Shown: positions 24,661 to 37,728, numbered from the stretch's first letter. The stretch: 64,000 nucleotides of DNA from Bryum argenteum (GCA_037043015.1 CM073326.1:12656345-12720344); one strand, 5' to 3'. Notes: generated by a model not told the origin, from the sequence alone. Program-made: numbers and translations.

Positions 24661-25462
24661 TTGAAGGCATTTTTTGAAAAAAAGTTGGAAATGTACCTTT
24701 GTACTGTAAAGTTATTGGAGTTGCAATCCGTAAAAGGAGTTTGAACTACATCTGAGTGTATTATAGTATCATTGCATAAAAATTTGCTTATTTTTTTTAT
24801 AGATTTTGCCAAATAAATTACTAATCTACATGCTCCATCTACAATTGACCACTGTCACATTTTGCTTCAATTACAATGTTCAATTTCACTTAAAAATCTG
24901 ATTGAGTACCTAAATTGTTCCTTTGATACTTGAGCCCATACTTATTGAATCATTCATATGTTTCTTGTTTGTTTTATGGCAATGAAGAATGTTTTAGAGT
25001 GTTCTTGTGACTATTTAATTTTTTTCCAAAACTTTGCAAGGCCATTCACACCACAACAAATGTCCTACAAGGACTTAACGTGCGGCCAAGAGCTGCGACC
25101 ATGATAAATCAAACAATGGATTTTTAAGTGGCTTGGTCACTCTTGTAGTGTAAAGAGGATTTGGACCGGGACAAGTTTAAGCTCAATTCTCTAATATAAA
25201 TCCTCATCATTTTCTCTTTTACCCTCCTCTTTTTCCTCCTTTGTTTTTGAATGATTGAACACTAGCCAATCAATGTTTTTTAAGCCTTATGGTCTCCTGA
25301 ATTGTAGTTTTTTTTCTATAAGGACATTTATTCATGTATTTATTTTGATCGACTTAGCCGATCAAGAAAGGCAGGCCTTGGGACAATATAATCCGTCAAG
25401 CTGATTAGGCATATTGATGACGCTACGGAGCTACAACAAAACGAAGTCAAGAATTGGCGCTA

Positions 25463-25818
25463 GATAGATAGAAACTCCGGTCCTTTCTAAGGGCCCGGCG
25501 TGAATGAAGTGTCCGTTCGTAATGCTAATATCCCGATGGCCACCGGACAAGGGGAAATTGGAACAATACTACATCCCCCTCTTGAGGGTGGACACTATAA
25601 CTACGCTAGTTTCTAGCCTAGTTACTAGTGCCTTAAAGATACTTGACATAGTATCCCCCCAAAGGGCTTTGAGGTACCCATACAACAAGGTCCAAAGACC
25701 CCCCACAATAGTTGGGTGGACTATAGTGGTGAGCACCACGCCGGCATGGGGAATAGAACCCACGACCTCCTCATTGGGGGCCTAAGCCCTAACCACCAAG
25801 CCAAGGCTTGTGGTGCCT
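25463..25818 (-). mobile_element. tRNA-derived SINE copy 1, with 12-bp target-site duplication
   Basis: A perfect 12-bp duplication GAATTGGCGCTA flanks the element at 25451-25462 and 25819-25830. Read on the minus strand it starts with a pol III A box (TGGCTTGGTGG) and a B box (GGGTTCTATTCCCC) and ends in CTATCTATC. Length is 356 bp. Confidence 0.88.
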
Positions 25819-25830
25819 GAATTGGCGCTA

Positions 25831-26219
25831 AGGTCGAATGCCCTAAAACCACCAACTTAAGTTTTTTGAGGTTTTTTTAGAATGGTTATTTTTGGGGTAT
25901 ATTTTTCCCATGTAGGAAATAAATTTTTTCATAGGATGCACATTTTTTTCAAAACTTAAACCCCATTACATAAATAAATATAAATTTTCAAAGGCAAAAG
26001 TACTTGGTGACCCAAAACTAATCTGTAGACTTTCCTATTGTCACACCTAGCTGGTACAAATTTCCATTCATGATTCGACCCAAAACCACCAGCTTTTTTA
26101 TTGTTTTGATTGGTCAGTTTGAATTGAGTGTTCTCACAATGCTAGTTCAGGCTAAGTGCGGTTATGGGGAGACCTACAGGTTGATACTGGGGTGGTGGTG
26201 GTTTTAGGTACTTCTACCA
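25831..26219. mobile_element. 389-bp TA-flanked MITE, copy 1
   Basis: The ends AGGTCGAATGCCCTAAAACC and GGTTTTAGGTACTTCTACCA are inverted, with TA on both sides (25829-25830, 26220-26221). The interior is homologous, in reverse, to the copy at 45630-46018. Confidence 0.8.
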
Positions 26220-26352
26220 TATATATACAATGATGCTTACCATCAATGCACAAAATCAATCAATTACTTTGGGTGAGTGGTTGGATAGCTTCCAAAAACT
26301 CTATTTCCTTTGAGGAACGATGCTCTTCTGGAGAACTGTAATAGAAAAATGT

Positions 26353-26354
<2 letters not shown>

Positions 26355-26390
<36 letters not shown>
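26355..26390. repeat. Poly(A) tract of about 36 bp
   Basis: A pure A run with no gene context. Confidence 0.9.
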
Positions 26391-26392
<2 letters not shown>

Positions 26393-26837
26393 AATTTATG
26401 CGTTTTCTTGGCGGTGCGCTCATAAAGAAAGCTTAGGGCACTCGCCTCTTGAAAGAATGAATGCCGTTTCTCTAATCCTAACCATTCTTATATCAGATGT
26501 TCCTACTTTGATTCTGTCAAGTATTTTGTTATTATGACATATTCTTGTGGGAACTGAACAAATACTGATAGATTATCTGCACCATAAATTAACACAAAAT
26601 TGGATCTTGATTCATTTTAGTGGAGGCCTCTGCTTCAACTCAACTATAATCAAGGAGAGCATGAAAACATTATCCACCGTGGAAGATTCAACATACTTTG
26701 GGGACCTCAAAGTTAGTGACCATTCTCCTTTTTTCAAGATAGTGTAAAGCCAAATGGGACCACAAGCACTTTATTCTCCAATCACAAATTTCAGAAGGCC
26801 GTGGTCAATCTTCATGATCCATAGTGTAAAACAACTT

Positions 26838-27290
26838 TAGTTAGCTCCTAGAACTTCTTCATTATTACAATCAACCTCTTATCAAACAACACCAAAACCC
26901 TAAACCCTACAGATTCCCTCACCATGTGCCCTAAACTCTCAACCCCTGATCTTAGGGAGTCAAGGAACTAGCCAATTGTTTGTCCTTAGCCCAAATTCCA
27001 CCCAGGCCTAGTCCCAGCCATATATCCAAGTTTCAAAAAATTTGTCATGACACAAAAAGCAAGGAGGCCCTTCAATCTAAAGAGGAAAATTGTACCATTC
27101 GACAGAGCCTTGAATGTGATGTTTTGCAAAAAGCATTCCAAATTTTTCGAAACAAAAAATAAAATAGAAGGCAAGGTGGGTACGGAGCAAAAGAGGGCGA
27201 GATAAAGGGGACCCAACAGAACGGAAAAAGTTGACCAGTGCCAAGACAGAGGAACACCGCCCGCTAGTAACTTACTACTTTGCTCAATTA
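26838..27290. other. Intergenic, no gene seen
   Basis: Short frames only; no repeat recognised. Confidence 0.5.
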
Positions 27291-28201
27291 AAAGAAATCA
27301 TCAGGCTCGGATAAAGAAATCCCCCGCTCGGATAAAGAATCCAATGTTGGATAAAGAATCCTCCGCTCGGGTAAGAAAGTAACCGGCTCGGGGCGAGGCT
27401 CGGGGAATCAGGGAAAGAAGAGGCGAGGCTCGGGAGCAAGGGATAGAGGGACGTTGGAAAGATGGAAGAGGTGGGGCCCAGTGTCACGTGAAAAGAAACC
27501 GACGACAACTTTCACTTTTTGGAGCCAAGGAAGCGCCAGGGCCGCAGTCCCCGCGGAATGGGCACGGGAAGCGGCCAATGAGGGGGCCCTTATATTTTTC
27601 TTCTTCCCAATGATGCAACAATGGATGAATGGGGGTATCCTCCAGCCCCCAAATAAAGTGAAGCGGCTGATCCACGAGAACGGAGCATCATCCCCATTTA
27701 CACTCAGCATGTCATAAAACAAAAACCCACTTGTCCTCAATAAAAGGAAAAAAATTAGATAGATCTCGACCCTCCCCAGAAAAGGGTGCCAAATGGAGGC
27801 CGCAAGTTTTTGGCACTACCCACGAAGTTTGCAGAACTAGTCACCGGATGAACGCGTTTCATCCATCGGGATGAATGATAACATGGTCTCCGAAGCTTCA
27901 CCCCGCCCGATTTTCTATTCATATGTCTGCCTTCCACGCACACGGATGGTTGAATCGAGCTCGTGCGGGCGGGGTGTGGCGCAAGCAAGTAAGAAATCAG
28001 AAGCTTGATCGCTTTTGTATGGCGGTGAGGTGCATGATTCGAGCTTGAGAGCTTCTAATTCGAGAAAACGGTGGAGTTTTTGGAATGGCGTGGAGGATTC
28101 AAGAGTGTGGAATTGCTATGATTGTTAGAGATGAGAGATTTTGGTGGAAGGAGTTTGGTGGAGTGCAATTTGGAGTGGGTGGAGTAGCGGAGGTTATGTA
28201 G
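27291..28201 (+). promoter_or_regulatory. 5' flanking and leader region of the AHK5-like gene
   Basis: Four or more GCTCGGATAAAGAA-like motifs are clustered at 27300-27400, and a G-box core CACGTG lies at 27485-27490, about 0.7 kb before the ATG. The transcription start cannot be placed; the regulatory role is inference from position. Confidence 0.4.
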
Positions 28202-31200
28202 ATGGGAAGCGAGTTGTTTCCTGAGCCTGCTGAGATGGTGGATGTGCAACCAATGCCCGGGTTGTGGCCGGAGTCCACGCAGGCGTTGATGGTGGACAGG
28301 CGGAGCGGGCATACGAGTGCGAGTACCGGTCTCGAGCGGCACTTGCTTGCTCGAGAGAATACGTTCGTTGACTCTGACCATTTCATGGAGCTTCTAGACC
28401 GCAGTGGCTCAGGAGAGTCGCAGCAAGCATCCCTCGTCCGTCTCTATGAAGATCGTCAAGTCAATGCCGTGAATCTCTTAAAGCAGCAGTTGGAAACGTT
28501 GAACGCTGCTCGGTTGGAAGCCGAGCAGCGTCAGATCCAGATTATGGAGGAAAGCTTATACGAGCCTTTGTATAATGTTGGCGAGGGCTCTACGGTTAGT
28601 GAGGATAGTCCTCGGTATGATCATTTTCTTGGTGACGATGGTCCTGGCTCGTGGAGTTCGGTGCCTGGGAGTGAAAGCTGTTCTGTGGAGATGGAAGGGG
28701 ATAGCTTCGGCCCTGCTGAATACTGGCGGGACCGTGCTCGTGGATATGCGAAGCTCCTGTCGGAAAGTATTCGACGGGAGGAGGTTTTGATTCAGAAATT
28801 GAATGAGTATGCTTCTCTTTCTCCTCAGGCCTGGCAGCCTATCGAGGAGCTTCATCAGCAGCTCCATCGCTTTGACAATTTTCTGCGATTCTCCTTGAGG
28901 AAGGCTCCGGTGGTGATCGCACACCAGGTGCGCCTCTCGAATATTCTCCGCTAGGACTCGTTCCAAGAAGATCGAACTAGTTTATACATAGCTTGCGCAT
29001 CGGATTGGCGCATCAGATTGAATAATTGGCAGTGGCAGGAGGGGTTACGTTTCGAAATCAAGTAGTCTTGTTCTTCATACACCGTGTAATTAGACCTAGA
29101 GGGTGTCACTACGAAAGCCGCTACGGTGATCGCATCTTGTTGTGAGGGTTGTGATCCAAGCACCTAGGTTTAGACAGCACTAGGAGGCGGTTACATAGCA
29201 GATTTTAGTAAGTTATCCATATTTTAGGTACTCTTCGGCTCAGGCAGCAAAGTTTCAGGAATGAAATCTTAAGTCTCGGTTCTTACTAGTTCGTCAGCCA
29301 CGATAACCATGCAAATGCTAGGTATTGAATCTCCATATTCTATTTTGCAGGACAGCGATTTAAGATATCGGTTTATTTACAATGCCTTTCCTACACTGGC
29401 TGAGGAGGTACTACTTCGGGAACGCTTGTAACTTCTCTTTGATCATCCTTGAGTGATTACACTTTAACGCTTAGACTCTCAGCAGCTAAATGTGGTATTG
29501 TCATGAACTGTGTTCAATGCCGTTTTTATTGTGTAGGAGGTGATCGGTAAGACGGATGTAGAGATTTACACAGGAACAGGAGTGATAGAGCTGATGGACT
29601 TCAAGCGCGAGGTCATGCGGAAGGGTCGTCCTGAAAAACGAGAAATCACTTTCAACACAGACCTTTTCGGTGAAAAAACATTTTTAGTTGCTGTAGAACC
29701 CGTGTTGAGCCGGTCTGGAGAAGCGATGGGCATCAACTATGTGGCTATGGACATTAGTGAACAGGTGGACAAACGTGAGCGGATAGCACGTCTTCGTGAG
29801 CAAGTTGCTGTGCAGAAAGCCATGGAAGCAGAGCTTCACAAAACCATTCATATCACAGGTGCTTTACTGTCGCGACTATTTAGCTCATAACTGGATGAAA
29901 TATGTTATGTCAAGTAGTCAAAGGTGAATATTAGAGTATGGCATCCATTATTTTATATAGGATACACGATGTTGGCTAGTGTGATTGCCTCGTTGTGGTG
30001 AAATGATATCAGCAACCTCCTATTACTGATCCTCCTGTTTTGAAATACGATCACATCGGTTTTTTTGTACTATCTTTGGATCTTCAGAGCGTCTAGTGAA
30101 GCTGAATGACGTCGTTGGATTCTGTAGAGGAAACAATGCGGGCGAAGCAGATGCTGGCAACAATGTCGCACGAAATTCGTTCGCCCCTTTCTGGTGTTGT
30201 AAGCATGGCGGAGGTTTTGGCCACCACGCATCTTGACGAGGAACAGCGGCAGCTAGTGGACGTCATGGTGTCATCTGGTGATCTTGTGCTGCAGCTCATT
30301 AACGACATTCTAGATCTCTCAAAAGTTCAATCTGGTACGTATTACCACTTCACGATTACTGCTCGGTAATTTGCATTGGATGTGTCCGTACTTTGAGGAA
30401 CTATCGGTGCAGCTGAGTCTGAATTTGCAAAATCTGACTGACTACTTTGCTCTGGCAGGAGCAATGAAGTTTGAGGCCAAAAAGTTCCGACCTCGAGAGG
30501 TGGTGAAGCACGTGTTGCAAATGGCCCTTGCGAACATGCAAGCTAAGAACCTTGTCTTAGAAGGACGTATCTATGACGATGTGCCGCTTGAGGTTATTGG
30601 AGATGTGTTGCGGATTCGTCAAGTCTTCACCAACCTAGTTGGGTAGGCATCTTCACATCCACTTGCTCTCTATGCTGTACCGCACTTCATGAGAACATGA
30701 GAACCAGTCAAACAATCTTCGTATGTTCTAATTGTGTGTCTGTTCCTTCAGCAATGCTATCAAGTTCACTCATGAAGGATCTGTGACGATAAATGTCCGT
30801 GTGGTCCCGCCTCCGCCACCCTCAATAGAAAGGGCAGCCAAGAACGTCTTCGAAGCAACTATTGGTCTTACTGCAACTACCCCAGCTGATTGTGTGACAT
30901 CTGCTGACGCTTTACCGGGTGGATCAAGGGCAAATATTGCTGGAAAAGCTTCGAATGAGGGAGTAAATGATAGGGCAGGGGACCCTTTTGCTTCTGAGAG
31001 CAATCCACGGCTTTCAAGTGAAGAATCTACAACCACGTGCAGAGGCTCTGAAGTGGAAGGAGTTGAGGATACGGTCTGGCTACATTGTGAAGTTACGGAC
31101 TCCGGCATTGGCATCCCAGGTGAACTTACTAGGCTGCTAGACTTACCTAATTGGCGTGTGTCTCGATTGAATACGGGTGGTTGTGTGATAAGTCCCCATT

Positions 31201-33203
31201 TATCGGATGTAAGGTGTGCTTTTTTACTATCTGTAAGAATTACAGCATTCTCTAAAGGCGGACGATAGATATTATGCATTGTATTCTACATCGAGAGAGT
31301 GGGCTCCTTTCTTGAGTCCTTCTAAAACTGGATCGTTTGATAAAATGTTCGCAGAATCAGCGTTGCCAACGTTGTTTGAGAAGTACACTCAAGTGAGCAC
31401 AACTCATGCCCGGAAATATGGTGGTACTGGATTGGGTCTAGCTATCTGCAAAAACTTGGTAAGCAAAGTGCACACGAAGTTGCTGTGTTAAAAGCTCTCC
31501 GAACTATATTCTATCTGGCAAGCTCGGCTTACGAGTTCTAGCTTTCTAGGTTTGTTTGAGCAAGTACATCGCTCTTTGGTAATTAAATTCGTGGACGTGG
31601 AAATTGCAGGTGGAGTTGATGGGTGGAAGTTTGACGGTAACAAGTAAAGAGAATCACGGTTCCACGTTTTCGTTTTCTCTCCCTTTCAGAGTATATCCAG
31701 AGAGGTCTATGAGTTCGGGTTGCTTAAGTGACGAGGTTTATGACATGATGACCAAGGAAGAGAAACCAGAGGGATCTGATATTCTGGCATCTTCAAAGAA
31801 GGTAGGATACTTTCATTTTACATCAAAAGTTCCCACCTCAAAACCTTCGAGTCCATCGCTGAGCCCATTATCAAGTCCGTCGCCAATTCCACCGATTCCA
31901 CCGAGCTCCAGTAGTTCGACATGGAGTGATAATCGTAAGCAGTCAAACCCCGAACCGAAAATCAAGGTTGTGCCCAGGAGTCGAGATAGTTCTACTGGTA
32001 GATCTTCCAGCCGTCGAAAACCAGGCCCGGCAGGGAAACCAATTAAACCGTCAGGACTATCATTTTATCAAGAGTGTTCACCCGAGTTTATGGATTGCGA
32101 CTCGAAAGCACCTGGAGATCAAATGGAGTACATTCCTGGTTTGTCTCTCCCACATTGTCAGGTTCCTCCTCCTGTTGCACCTAAACAAAGAACGGGTGGA
32201 AGTTCTCTTACCCTGAGCTCTCCTGCGAAGGTCCGCTCCCCAAGAGATTTGGCAGGACAAGGGAGAAAGGTTGGGAAAACCACTCAAGGAAGTACCATGC
32301 TGCCACCTCCGGCACAAGATGTCAAGCCCCATAAACAGTCGCGAATTTTGCTAGCGGAAGACAACAAAGTGAACGTCATGGTGGCCCAGTCGATGATGCA
32401 GCGGCTTGGACACAAGTTGGAGGTTGTCAGCAATGGAGCGGAAGCCATTGAAGCCGTCAAGCGAAACACTTACGATGTCATCTTGATGGTAAGTGTGGTC
32501 GTAGAGCACAACGCTTTTTTAAACTCCCAAATTCACGTGCTGAGCAGCAATCACTTGCTGGCACATGTGACATCTGACATTGCTAACGAGCTTCACTTAC
32601 GATCTAAACACTACTGCTGTCCGTGTTTTTCTCTTTGCACTTAAAGAACATGTAATAAAAACGAGGACCCCCTATTCTGATTCTGTCCGAGCATCGCTAT
32701 GTAGCCAACTAAAGAGTGTTCTCGCCCTGCCTGGTTTTGCAGGACGTGTGTATGCCGGTGATGGATGGCCTTGAAGCTACTCGCAGAATACGTCGTTACG
32801 AGGCCACTGGATCATGGGATGACTTAAAAGAAGGGGATTTAAGCAGGAGTGTAGAAGCGAGCTCTTCGAATACGGAGTTCGAAAACACAACTTCTCAAAC
32901 TACTCGACCAAGAACTCCCATTATTGCTGTAAGTTAGTCTCATTCTAATCTTCTCTATCATTTCACTACAATATCCCTGACAGGTTTCTCATCTGACGAT
33001 CTGAGTTTGTTGTTATGCAGATGACAGCAAATGCGTTAGCTGACAACATGATGGAGTGCTACATGCACGGAATGGATTCTTTTGTCGCAAAGCCTGTAAC
33101 TTTCAAGAAACTGGAGCAGGTGTTGAAACAATTTATTTCGTGCTTGGACCGTACCCAAAGCTCATCTGCCGCACACACTCCTCCTAAAGACTCACAACCA
33201 TAG
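28202..33203 (+). CDS. AHK5: Cytosolic hybrid histidine kinase, AHK5/CKI2 type, 1071 aa, 10 exons
   Basis: This is a hybrid two-component sensor that autophosphorylates on His and passes the phosphate to its own receiver Asp; in Arabidopsis AHK5 acts in redox, hormone and stress signalling. Exons are 28202-28927, 29351-29407, 29537-29858, 30128-30334, 30459-30642, 30752-31119, 31355-31458, 31610-32488, 32743-32928 and 33021-33203. All introns are GT-AG, phases agree and the total is 3216 bp. An N-terminal coiled coil (about 75-120) is followed by a PAS-like region (about 230-345; [21 protein letters not shown]), an H-box [15 protein letters not shown] with His383, an N-box NAIKFTHEG (about 500), G-boxes DSGIGIP (615-621) and GGTGLGLAI (644-652), and a receiver with AEDN (905-908), phospho-acceptor Asp950 in [11 protein letters not shown] and Lys1035. 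No membrane span or signal peptide is visible, as in AHK5. A Ser/Pro-rich linker of about 235 residues before the receiver makes it longer than Arabidopsis AHK5 (about 920 aa). Confidence 0.95.
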
Positions 33204-33879
33204 TGGAATAGCCGCCTTTCAAGCCTCCAACTTCCTTGATAGAGCTTTCCACTATCAAGCTCCAACGACAGGGTGAGAATTCACACTAGGAATTCTTTTC
33301 ATCACCCATGGTACTAAGCTCTTTGGATCGAGAACCCTGGACGAGAAAGCCCACAAGAATAAAGCGAGGGTTGTGTTCCAAGTGGTCCACATGACGGATC
33401 AGCCTTGAGAGCTGCCGAATTTATGATCGTCAACACGAGGTTGGCACCCCCATTCTTTTTCTGGTATCTCTATGTCAGAAGCTCAGGTAGTAGTATTCAA
33501 GCATTGAATCAGCATCGAGAACTAAATTATTGTGTTTGACTGAGCTTCTAGACTGGAGTGTACAACTCAAATGTACCATATTCATTAAGTGTCACAGGTT
33601 CTAGTTAGAGATGTAGTTTTTTTGATGAAGATAGTCTTGCCCGTGGAAACTTGTGAGTTTCTGCGGAGGCGGAGGAGGGACTCTACTGCCATGAACTGTT
33701 GATAAACATAAAAAAAGAAGAGAGTCGTATGGCTGGACCGGCACTGGTCTTCTCCACTTCTTATTTGTTTCATGTAGCTGTCAAGGGTGTGAGTGAAGGG
33801 CTTTTGAATTCAGATCACGATGTCATGAGCATTGGTTCAGTATTACAAAAGTGGTATTTTCACCAAGCTCTTCACTGCA
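33204..33879. other. 3' flank of the AHK5-like gene, no further gene seen
   Basis: This is the presumed 3' untranslated region plus spacer. The open frames are short. Confidence 0.5.
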
Positions 33880-34095
33880 CACTAAATAGATAGATTAGTC
33901 TTAGATTATTATAAGATTTGAAAATGCTATAAGTTTTTATTTTTGATAAAAAAAAGTACCAAAAGTATTGGTAATAATACTAAATAAGGATCCCCATTTT
34001 AACCAATGTAGTGGGTAAGAATACTGATCAAGAGTTGAAACTCATAACATGTTAATTTAAATTAATGTATCTAACACTAACCTATCTATTTAGTG
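33880..34095. mobile_element. 217-bp TA-type MITE, copy 1
   Basis: The ends CACTAAATAGATAGATTAG and AACCTATCTATTTAGTG are inverted. The interior (TTATAAGATTTGAAAATGCT, GTGGGTAAGAATACTGA) matches the copies at 40110 and 47648. TA follows on the right; the left flank reads CA, one change from TA. Confidence 0.82.
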
Positions 34096-34593
34096 TAGAC
34101 TCCATCAATAATATCTCTTTCAATCATGTTAGGTGGAAATCTTTAAGAAATGGGTCATTAAGCTTGAGAAAAATGAGTCTTTTAGCTTGCTGGAAATATC
34201 ACACTTCCACACCATTGCATGTATTTATTAACAGTGAATTTACTACATCTGTGTTTGAATTCTTTGGTAATATTTGAGTGAGGTGAGTATGAACTTTCAA
34301 TAAGTGTACACACATTTAAAGTTGAACAAATATGCATGTGGTGCACCATTTACAATAGATCTCATGGAAGGTGCAACATGCCCTAACTCTGGCTGTGAAA
34401 AATACATGCTGGACTTAGGAATCTGCCCTGAAATCATCACATTTATACAACTTCATGCTTTTGGGTGCATCTCCCTCTTTGTAATGCTAGTAGAAAAGTG
34501 ACTTAATTATACCACATGCAATCAACCCCTAAGAGCCCAATCAACTATTTTATGGTCGATCCCTAACATGAGGAGCTAGAATTGGCTACAAAA

Positions 34594-34636
<43 letters not shown>

Positions 34637-34965
34637 CTTTTTTCAAATATTTTTTTATGTTGTTGTATAGTTTCGAGAAGTTTGGTGACTTGGGACCACA
34701 TCCAATTTTAAGAACCTTGTTTGGATTTATAGATTGTTCACAGTAAGCCTTCAAACATAAACGGCAGGAAGGTTTTCATAGTGTTGAAGAACTTACTATT
34801 TCTAAATGCTAATAATAGAAAGTACATTTCATATTGATTTTGAGAGTTTTAGCCTCTTCAATTCAATATAGAACATATAGTTATTATTTAAGGAAATCTA
34901 ATCGCATTGATCTAATTCAAGGATTAAGGTCTTTATATTGTATTTGGAGCGGTAATTCATAAGTG
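34096..34965. other. Intergenic with poly(T) tract, no gene seen
   Basis: A T-rich homopolymer runs from about 34600 to 34636. No coding signal was found. Confidence 0.5.
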
Positions 34966-35333
34966 TTAACCCTTAAACGCCCAAGCAAGCCCGAGGGGCT
35001 TGATTCCAAGAGAATCTTCCATGTAGCTCTCACTGTACTCAACTTTTCACTTATATTTTGATGTCAAACTGGTCACCATCTTATGATGCATTCAAAAAAT
35101 GAAATCTTACAATTCAAATCACAATTTGTATGAATGATTTTGTGCTTTGAAAGGATTGTGGTAGGTAGGTTGAGGTTGCACATAACCTTGTAGAAGGTTG
35201 CAAGTTCGTCATTGATTGGTTCACTCATAATGCCCAAGTTTAAAAAGTGCACTATGCATGTTGCCCAAGTCCAAAAATGGTGTGGTCTAATTTTGGGCTG
35301 CCCAATTCAAACCCATGGGCGTTTAAGGGTTAA
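34966..35333. mobile_element. TTAA-flanked MITE, copy E3 (368 bp)
   Basis: The ends TTAACCCTTAAACGCCCA and TGGGCGTTTAAGGGTTAA are exact reverse complements (18 bp including TTAA). There is no coding capacity. It is related to the partial element at 17684. Confidence 0.85.
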
Positions 35334-37006
35334 GTAATGCACATTTTAAAATACATCTAAGTTTTCCTTTAAACCCCTTGGGCCTTTAGGGATGAAATGA
35401 AAATGTGATGTTCTACACCCACCTTGGGTGTGAATTCCCACATTTGGTGTACTCGTTGGAAAAGTGCATGGTGCTCTCAAACCACTTTTCTACTAGCGTA
35501 AAGTGTGCAATGTATTGTATGTAAATAGGCACTTAAGGTGTATAGTGTCACTGGCTATATTTTTGAATTAATTAATTAAGATGAAGCTTGTAGGGGCCTG
35601 TTTTGCCACATGGATCCTTGAGGGGGTGCCACATGGACGTGGGGTGCATTTAAAATCAAAACATTGATCAGTCGGGCCCTGCCCCCAACCCTCTTATACT
35701 TTTGAGGGAGAGGAAACGGCTCCAAAAAGTATGGGATAAATCCCTCCAAACCGTGCAGGCCCCTTGCCCCCCCTAGAACTCCCCCAAAACGAGGCCTCTA
35801 ATGAATTAATGCCGCTGACAGGCAAGTTTCAGTGGATAGTCTTGTGTATGTAGAAATATATTGATTTGTGTGCTCAACGGTTCATGTGCTTTGAGGGACT
35901 CTAATCGGAGAATTTTCATGTACTTGAATAATTCAATAACATTAGCTAAGTTGAATGCTCCTTGTAACTAGCATCAAGATGAGGAACAAGTCATGCATGG
36001 CATTTCTTTGAACCGATGCTCCAATTTAATTCTTCTTTCTTACAAGAATGGTATATGCATTACTGCAGTTATATGAATCTATTTGTATACATGGCTTTTT
36101 AGCCTGGAATTATTAGTGTGCATATGAATGAATAAATAATCAATTTGAGTTGCAAGTCAAGGAAAAAGTATTGATTGAGTACATTCTTGTCTAGTTGAGC
36201 TACTATACTGCTATCATCAAGTTTGCTATATACAAAGTCTTTACATGAGGTACACTGTCCTCACTTTTGACCAGAATTCAAAAGAAATCTGTACCCAAAA
36301 ATCAAACCTAGCAAGCAACACGTACAAATTGGATGTGAAAAAAAAAAAAAAAAAAAAAAAGAAAGAAAAAGAAAGAAAGAAAGAAAGAGAAAGAAGAAGA
36401 GGAGATTGACATTGACTAGATAAGATGTAGACATGTAGCGTGGGCAATTCATCAAGGATAGGTTGAACATGCATTTTATCCACGCCCAGACCTACAAGGG
36501 TTTGGTGTTCTTATTTATTTATTTAGACACGTAGAATGGGAGAGGCTCTAATAAGAATCTAGATTGTACCTAGATCTAGAATCTAGATCTAGACTATACG
36601 AACAATGCGTGCTAGTTGGAGTTGTTTTTTTTTCTTTTTTTTTTTAATTTTTGGTTTGGTAATATTGATCTAAGGTAGCTTGTTTGATAATAGCTCCGTA
36701 CCCAAAAATGACCCACTAGGGTGAAGTAGTACGCATGAGGTACATGATAGTTTTGGAAGTGTGAATATTTTAAACTGCACCATATCAAAAACAACCACAA
36801 GGACAACTTCAAGATTTCATAACAAATTTTAGAAGGGTCCAAAAATAAAATGATTTCAATTGGTCCAATCTTCCACTCTCTTTTGCCCATGCATACAAAT
36901 TGCTCACAGAATTAATTTCACTGTAGAAACTTGCGCCATTATTGAGGAGGTTACATTATTAAAAAAAGGTTAGCTACCTTTTGACCAGGAGTAACTTTTG
37001 TCTTGC

Positions 37007-37073
<67 letters not shown>

Positions 37074-37383
37074 AAAAAAGAGACTGGTCAACATGCATGA
37101 TCTTTAGAGTTGTAAAAATAACAACTCCATGTGGTCACTTGCTAGTGACTTTTGAAGCATGATGACCTTGGAAGTAACAGAGGACTGTTTTTTTGAATAA
37201 AAGTATTTTTTTACTTTACAGCTGCATCCATCTTATTCTTGACTAATTTAACAGTCTGTTTGGCTTGGTCCAATGCACTTGTTTGTAGAAATGATGTCAA
37301 GTTTCAATTATTTAATTGCTATTTTCCTGATTCATTACGTTATGGCCTAGCCTAGTTCTGATTCATTACGTTATGGCCAAAAG
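35334..37383. other. Intergenic: microsatellite and homopolymers, no gene seen
   Basis: This holds an A20 run plus a GAAA-type microsatellite (36339-36403), a short AGATCTAGA-type palindrome near 36570-36597 and a T-tract of about 57 bp (37011-37067). Bases 36440-36530 resemble 39985-40065, an old shared repeat. Confidence 0.6.
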
Positions 37384-37570
37384 TTACCTTTTACTCTTTT
37401 TTTCATTGTGAGGAATGTTATTGAAACTTTAAACTATAACATTTACTTTTACTTTTTTGTTTATTGTGGGAAATGTTATTGAAACTTCGAACTATAACTT
37501 TTACTTTTACTTTTATTTAAAACTCTACATTTACATTTAAAGCTTTTACATTTATTTTATTTTAATGTGT

Positions 37571-37580
37571 TATATAAATA
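37571..37580 (+). promoter_or_regulatory. TATA box of orphan gene A
   Basis: TATATAAATA lies 158 bp before the ATG. The TATA box and the leader (AAACTACTCGTTTCTATTGA) are conserved in copy B, consistent with a working promoter. Confidence 0.55.
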
Positions 37581-37728
37581 GGCTCACATTGAGTAAGTTC
37601 ACAACTGTTTTATTATTCACATCAAGATTCAAACATCTATATACACACATTAACTAGTCGACATTCACCGACAAAAAATAAAACTACTCGTTTCTATTGA
37701 TTATCACTTGAAAACTTCCAATAACACC

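Larger units (their letters stand above)
25060..26837 (-). mobile_element. TA-flanked DNA transposon (41-kb type), third copy, carrying nested insertions
   Basis: The interior (25090-25330 and 26620-26837) is the reverse complement of the element at 41084-42415. The end CATAGTGTAAAACAACTT then TA at 26838-26839 is intact; the 25-kb end is eroded. A SINE (25463-25818), a 389-bp MITE (25831-26219) and a poly(A) run sit inside it, so it is older than those. Confidence 0.65.

Noticed and set aside
30770..31279. 169-codon minus-strand frame
   Set aside because: Shadow of AHK5 exon 6, whose plus-strand frame has the conserved N- and G-boxes.
33880..34095. CACTA-superfamily assignment for the 217-bp MITE because its ends start CACTA
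   Set aside because: The paralogous empty site shows a 2-bp TA duplication, not the 3-bp duplication of CACTA elements.
36241..36483. Phe/Ser-rich minus-strand frames
   Set aside because: They are produced by the poly(A)/GAAA microsatellite at 36339-36403.
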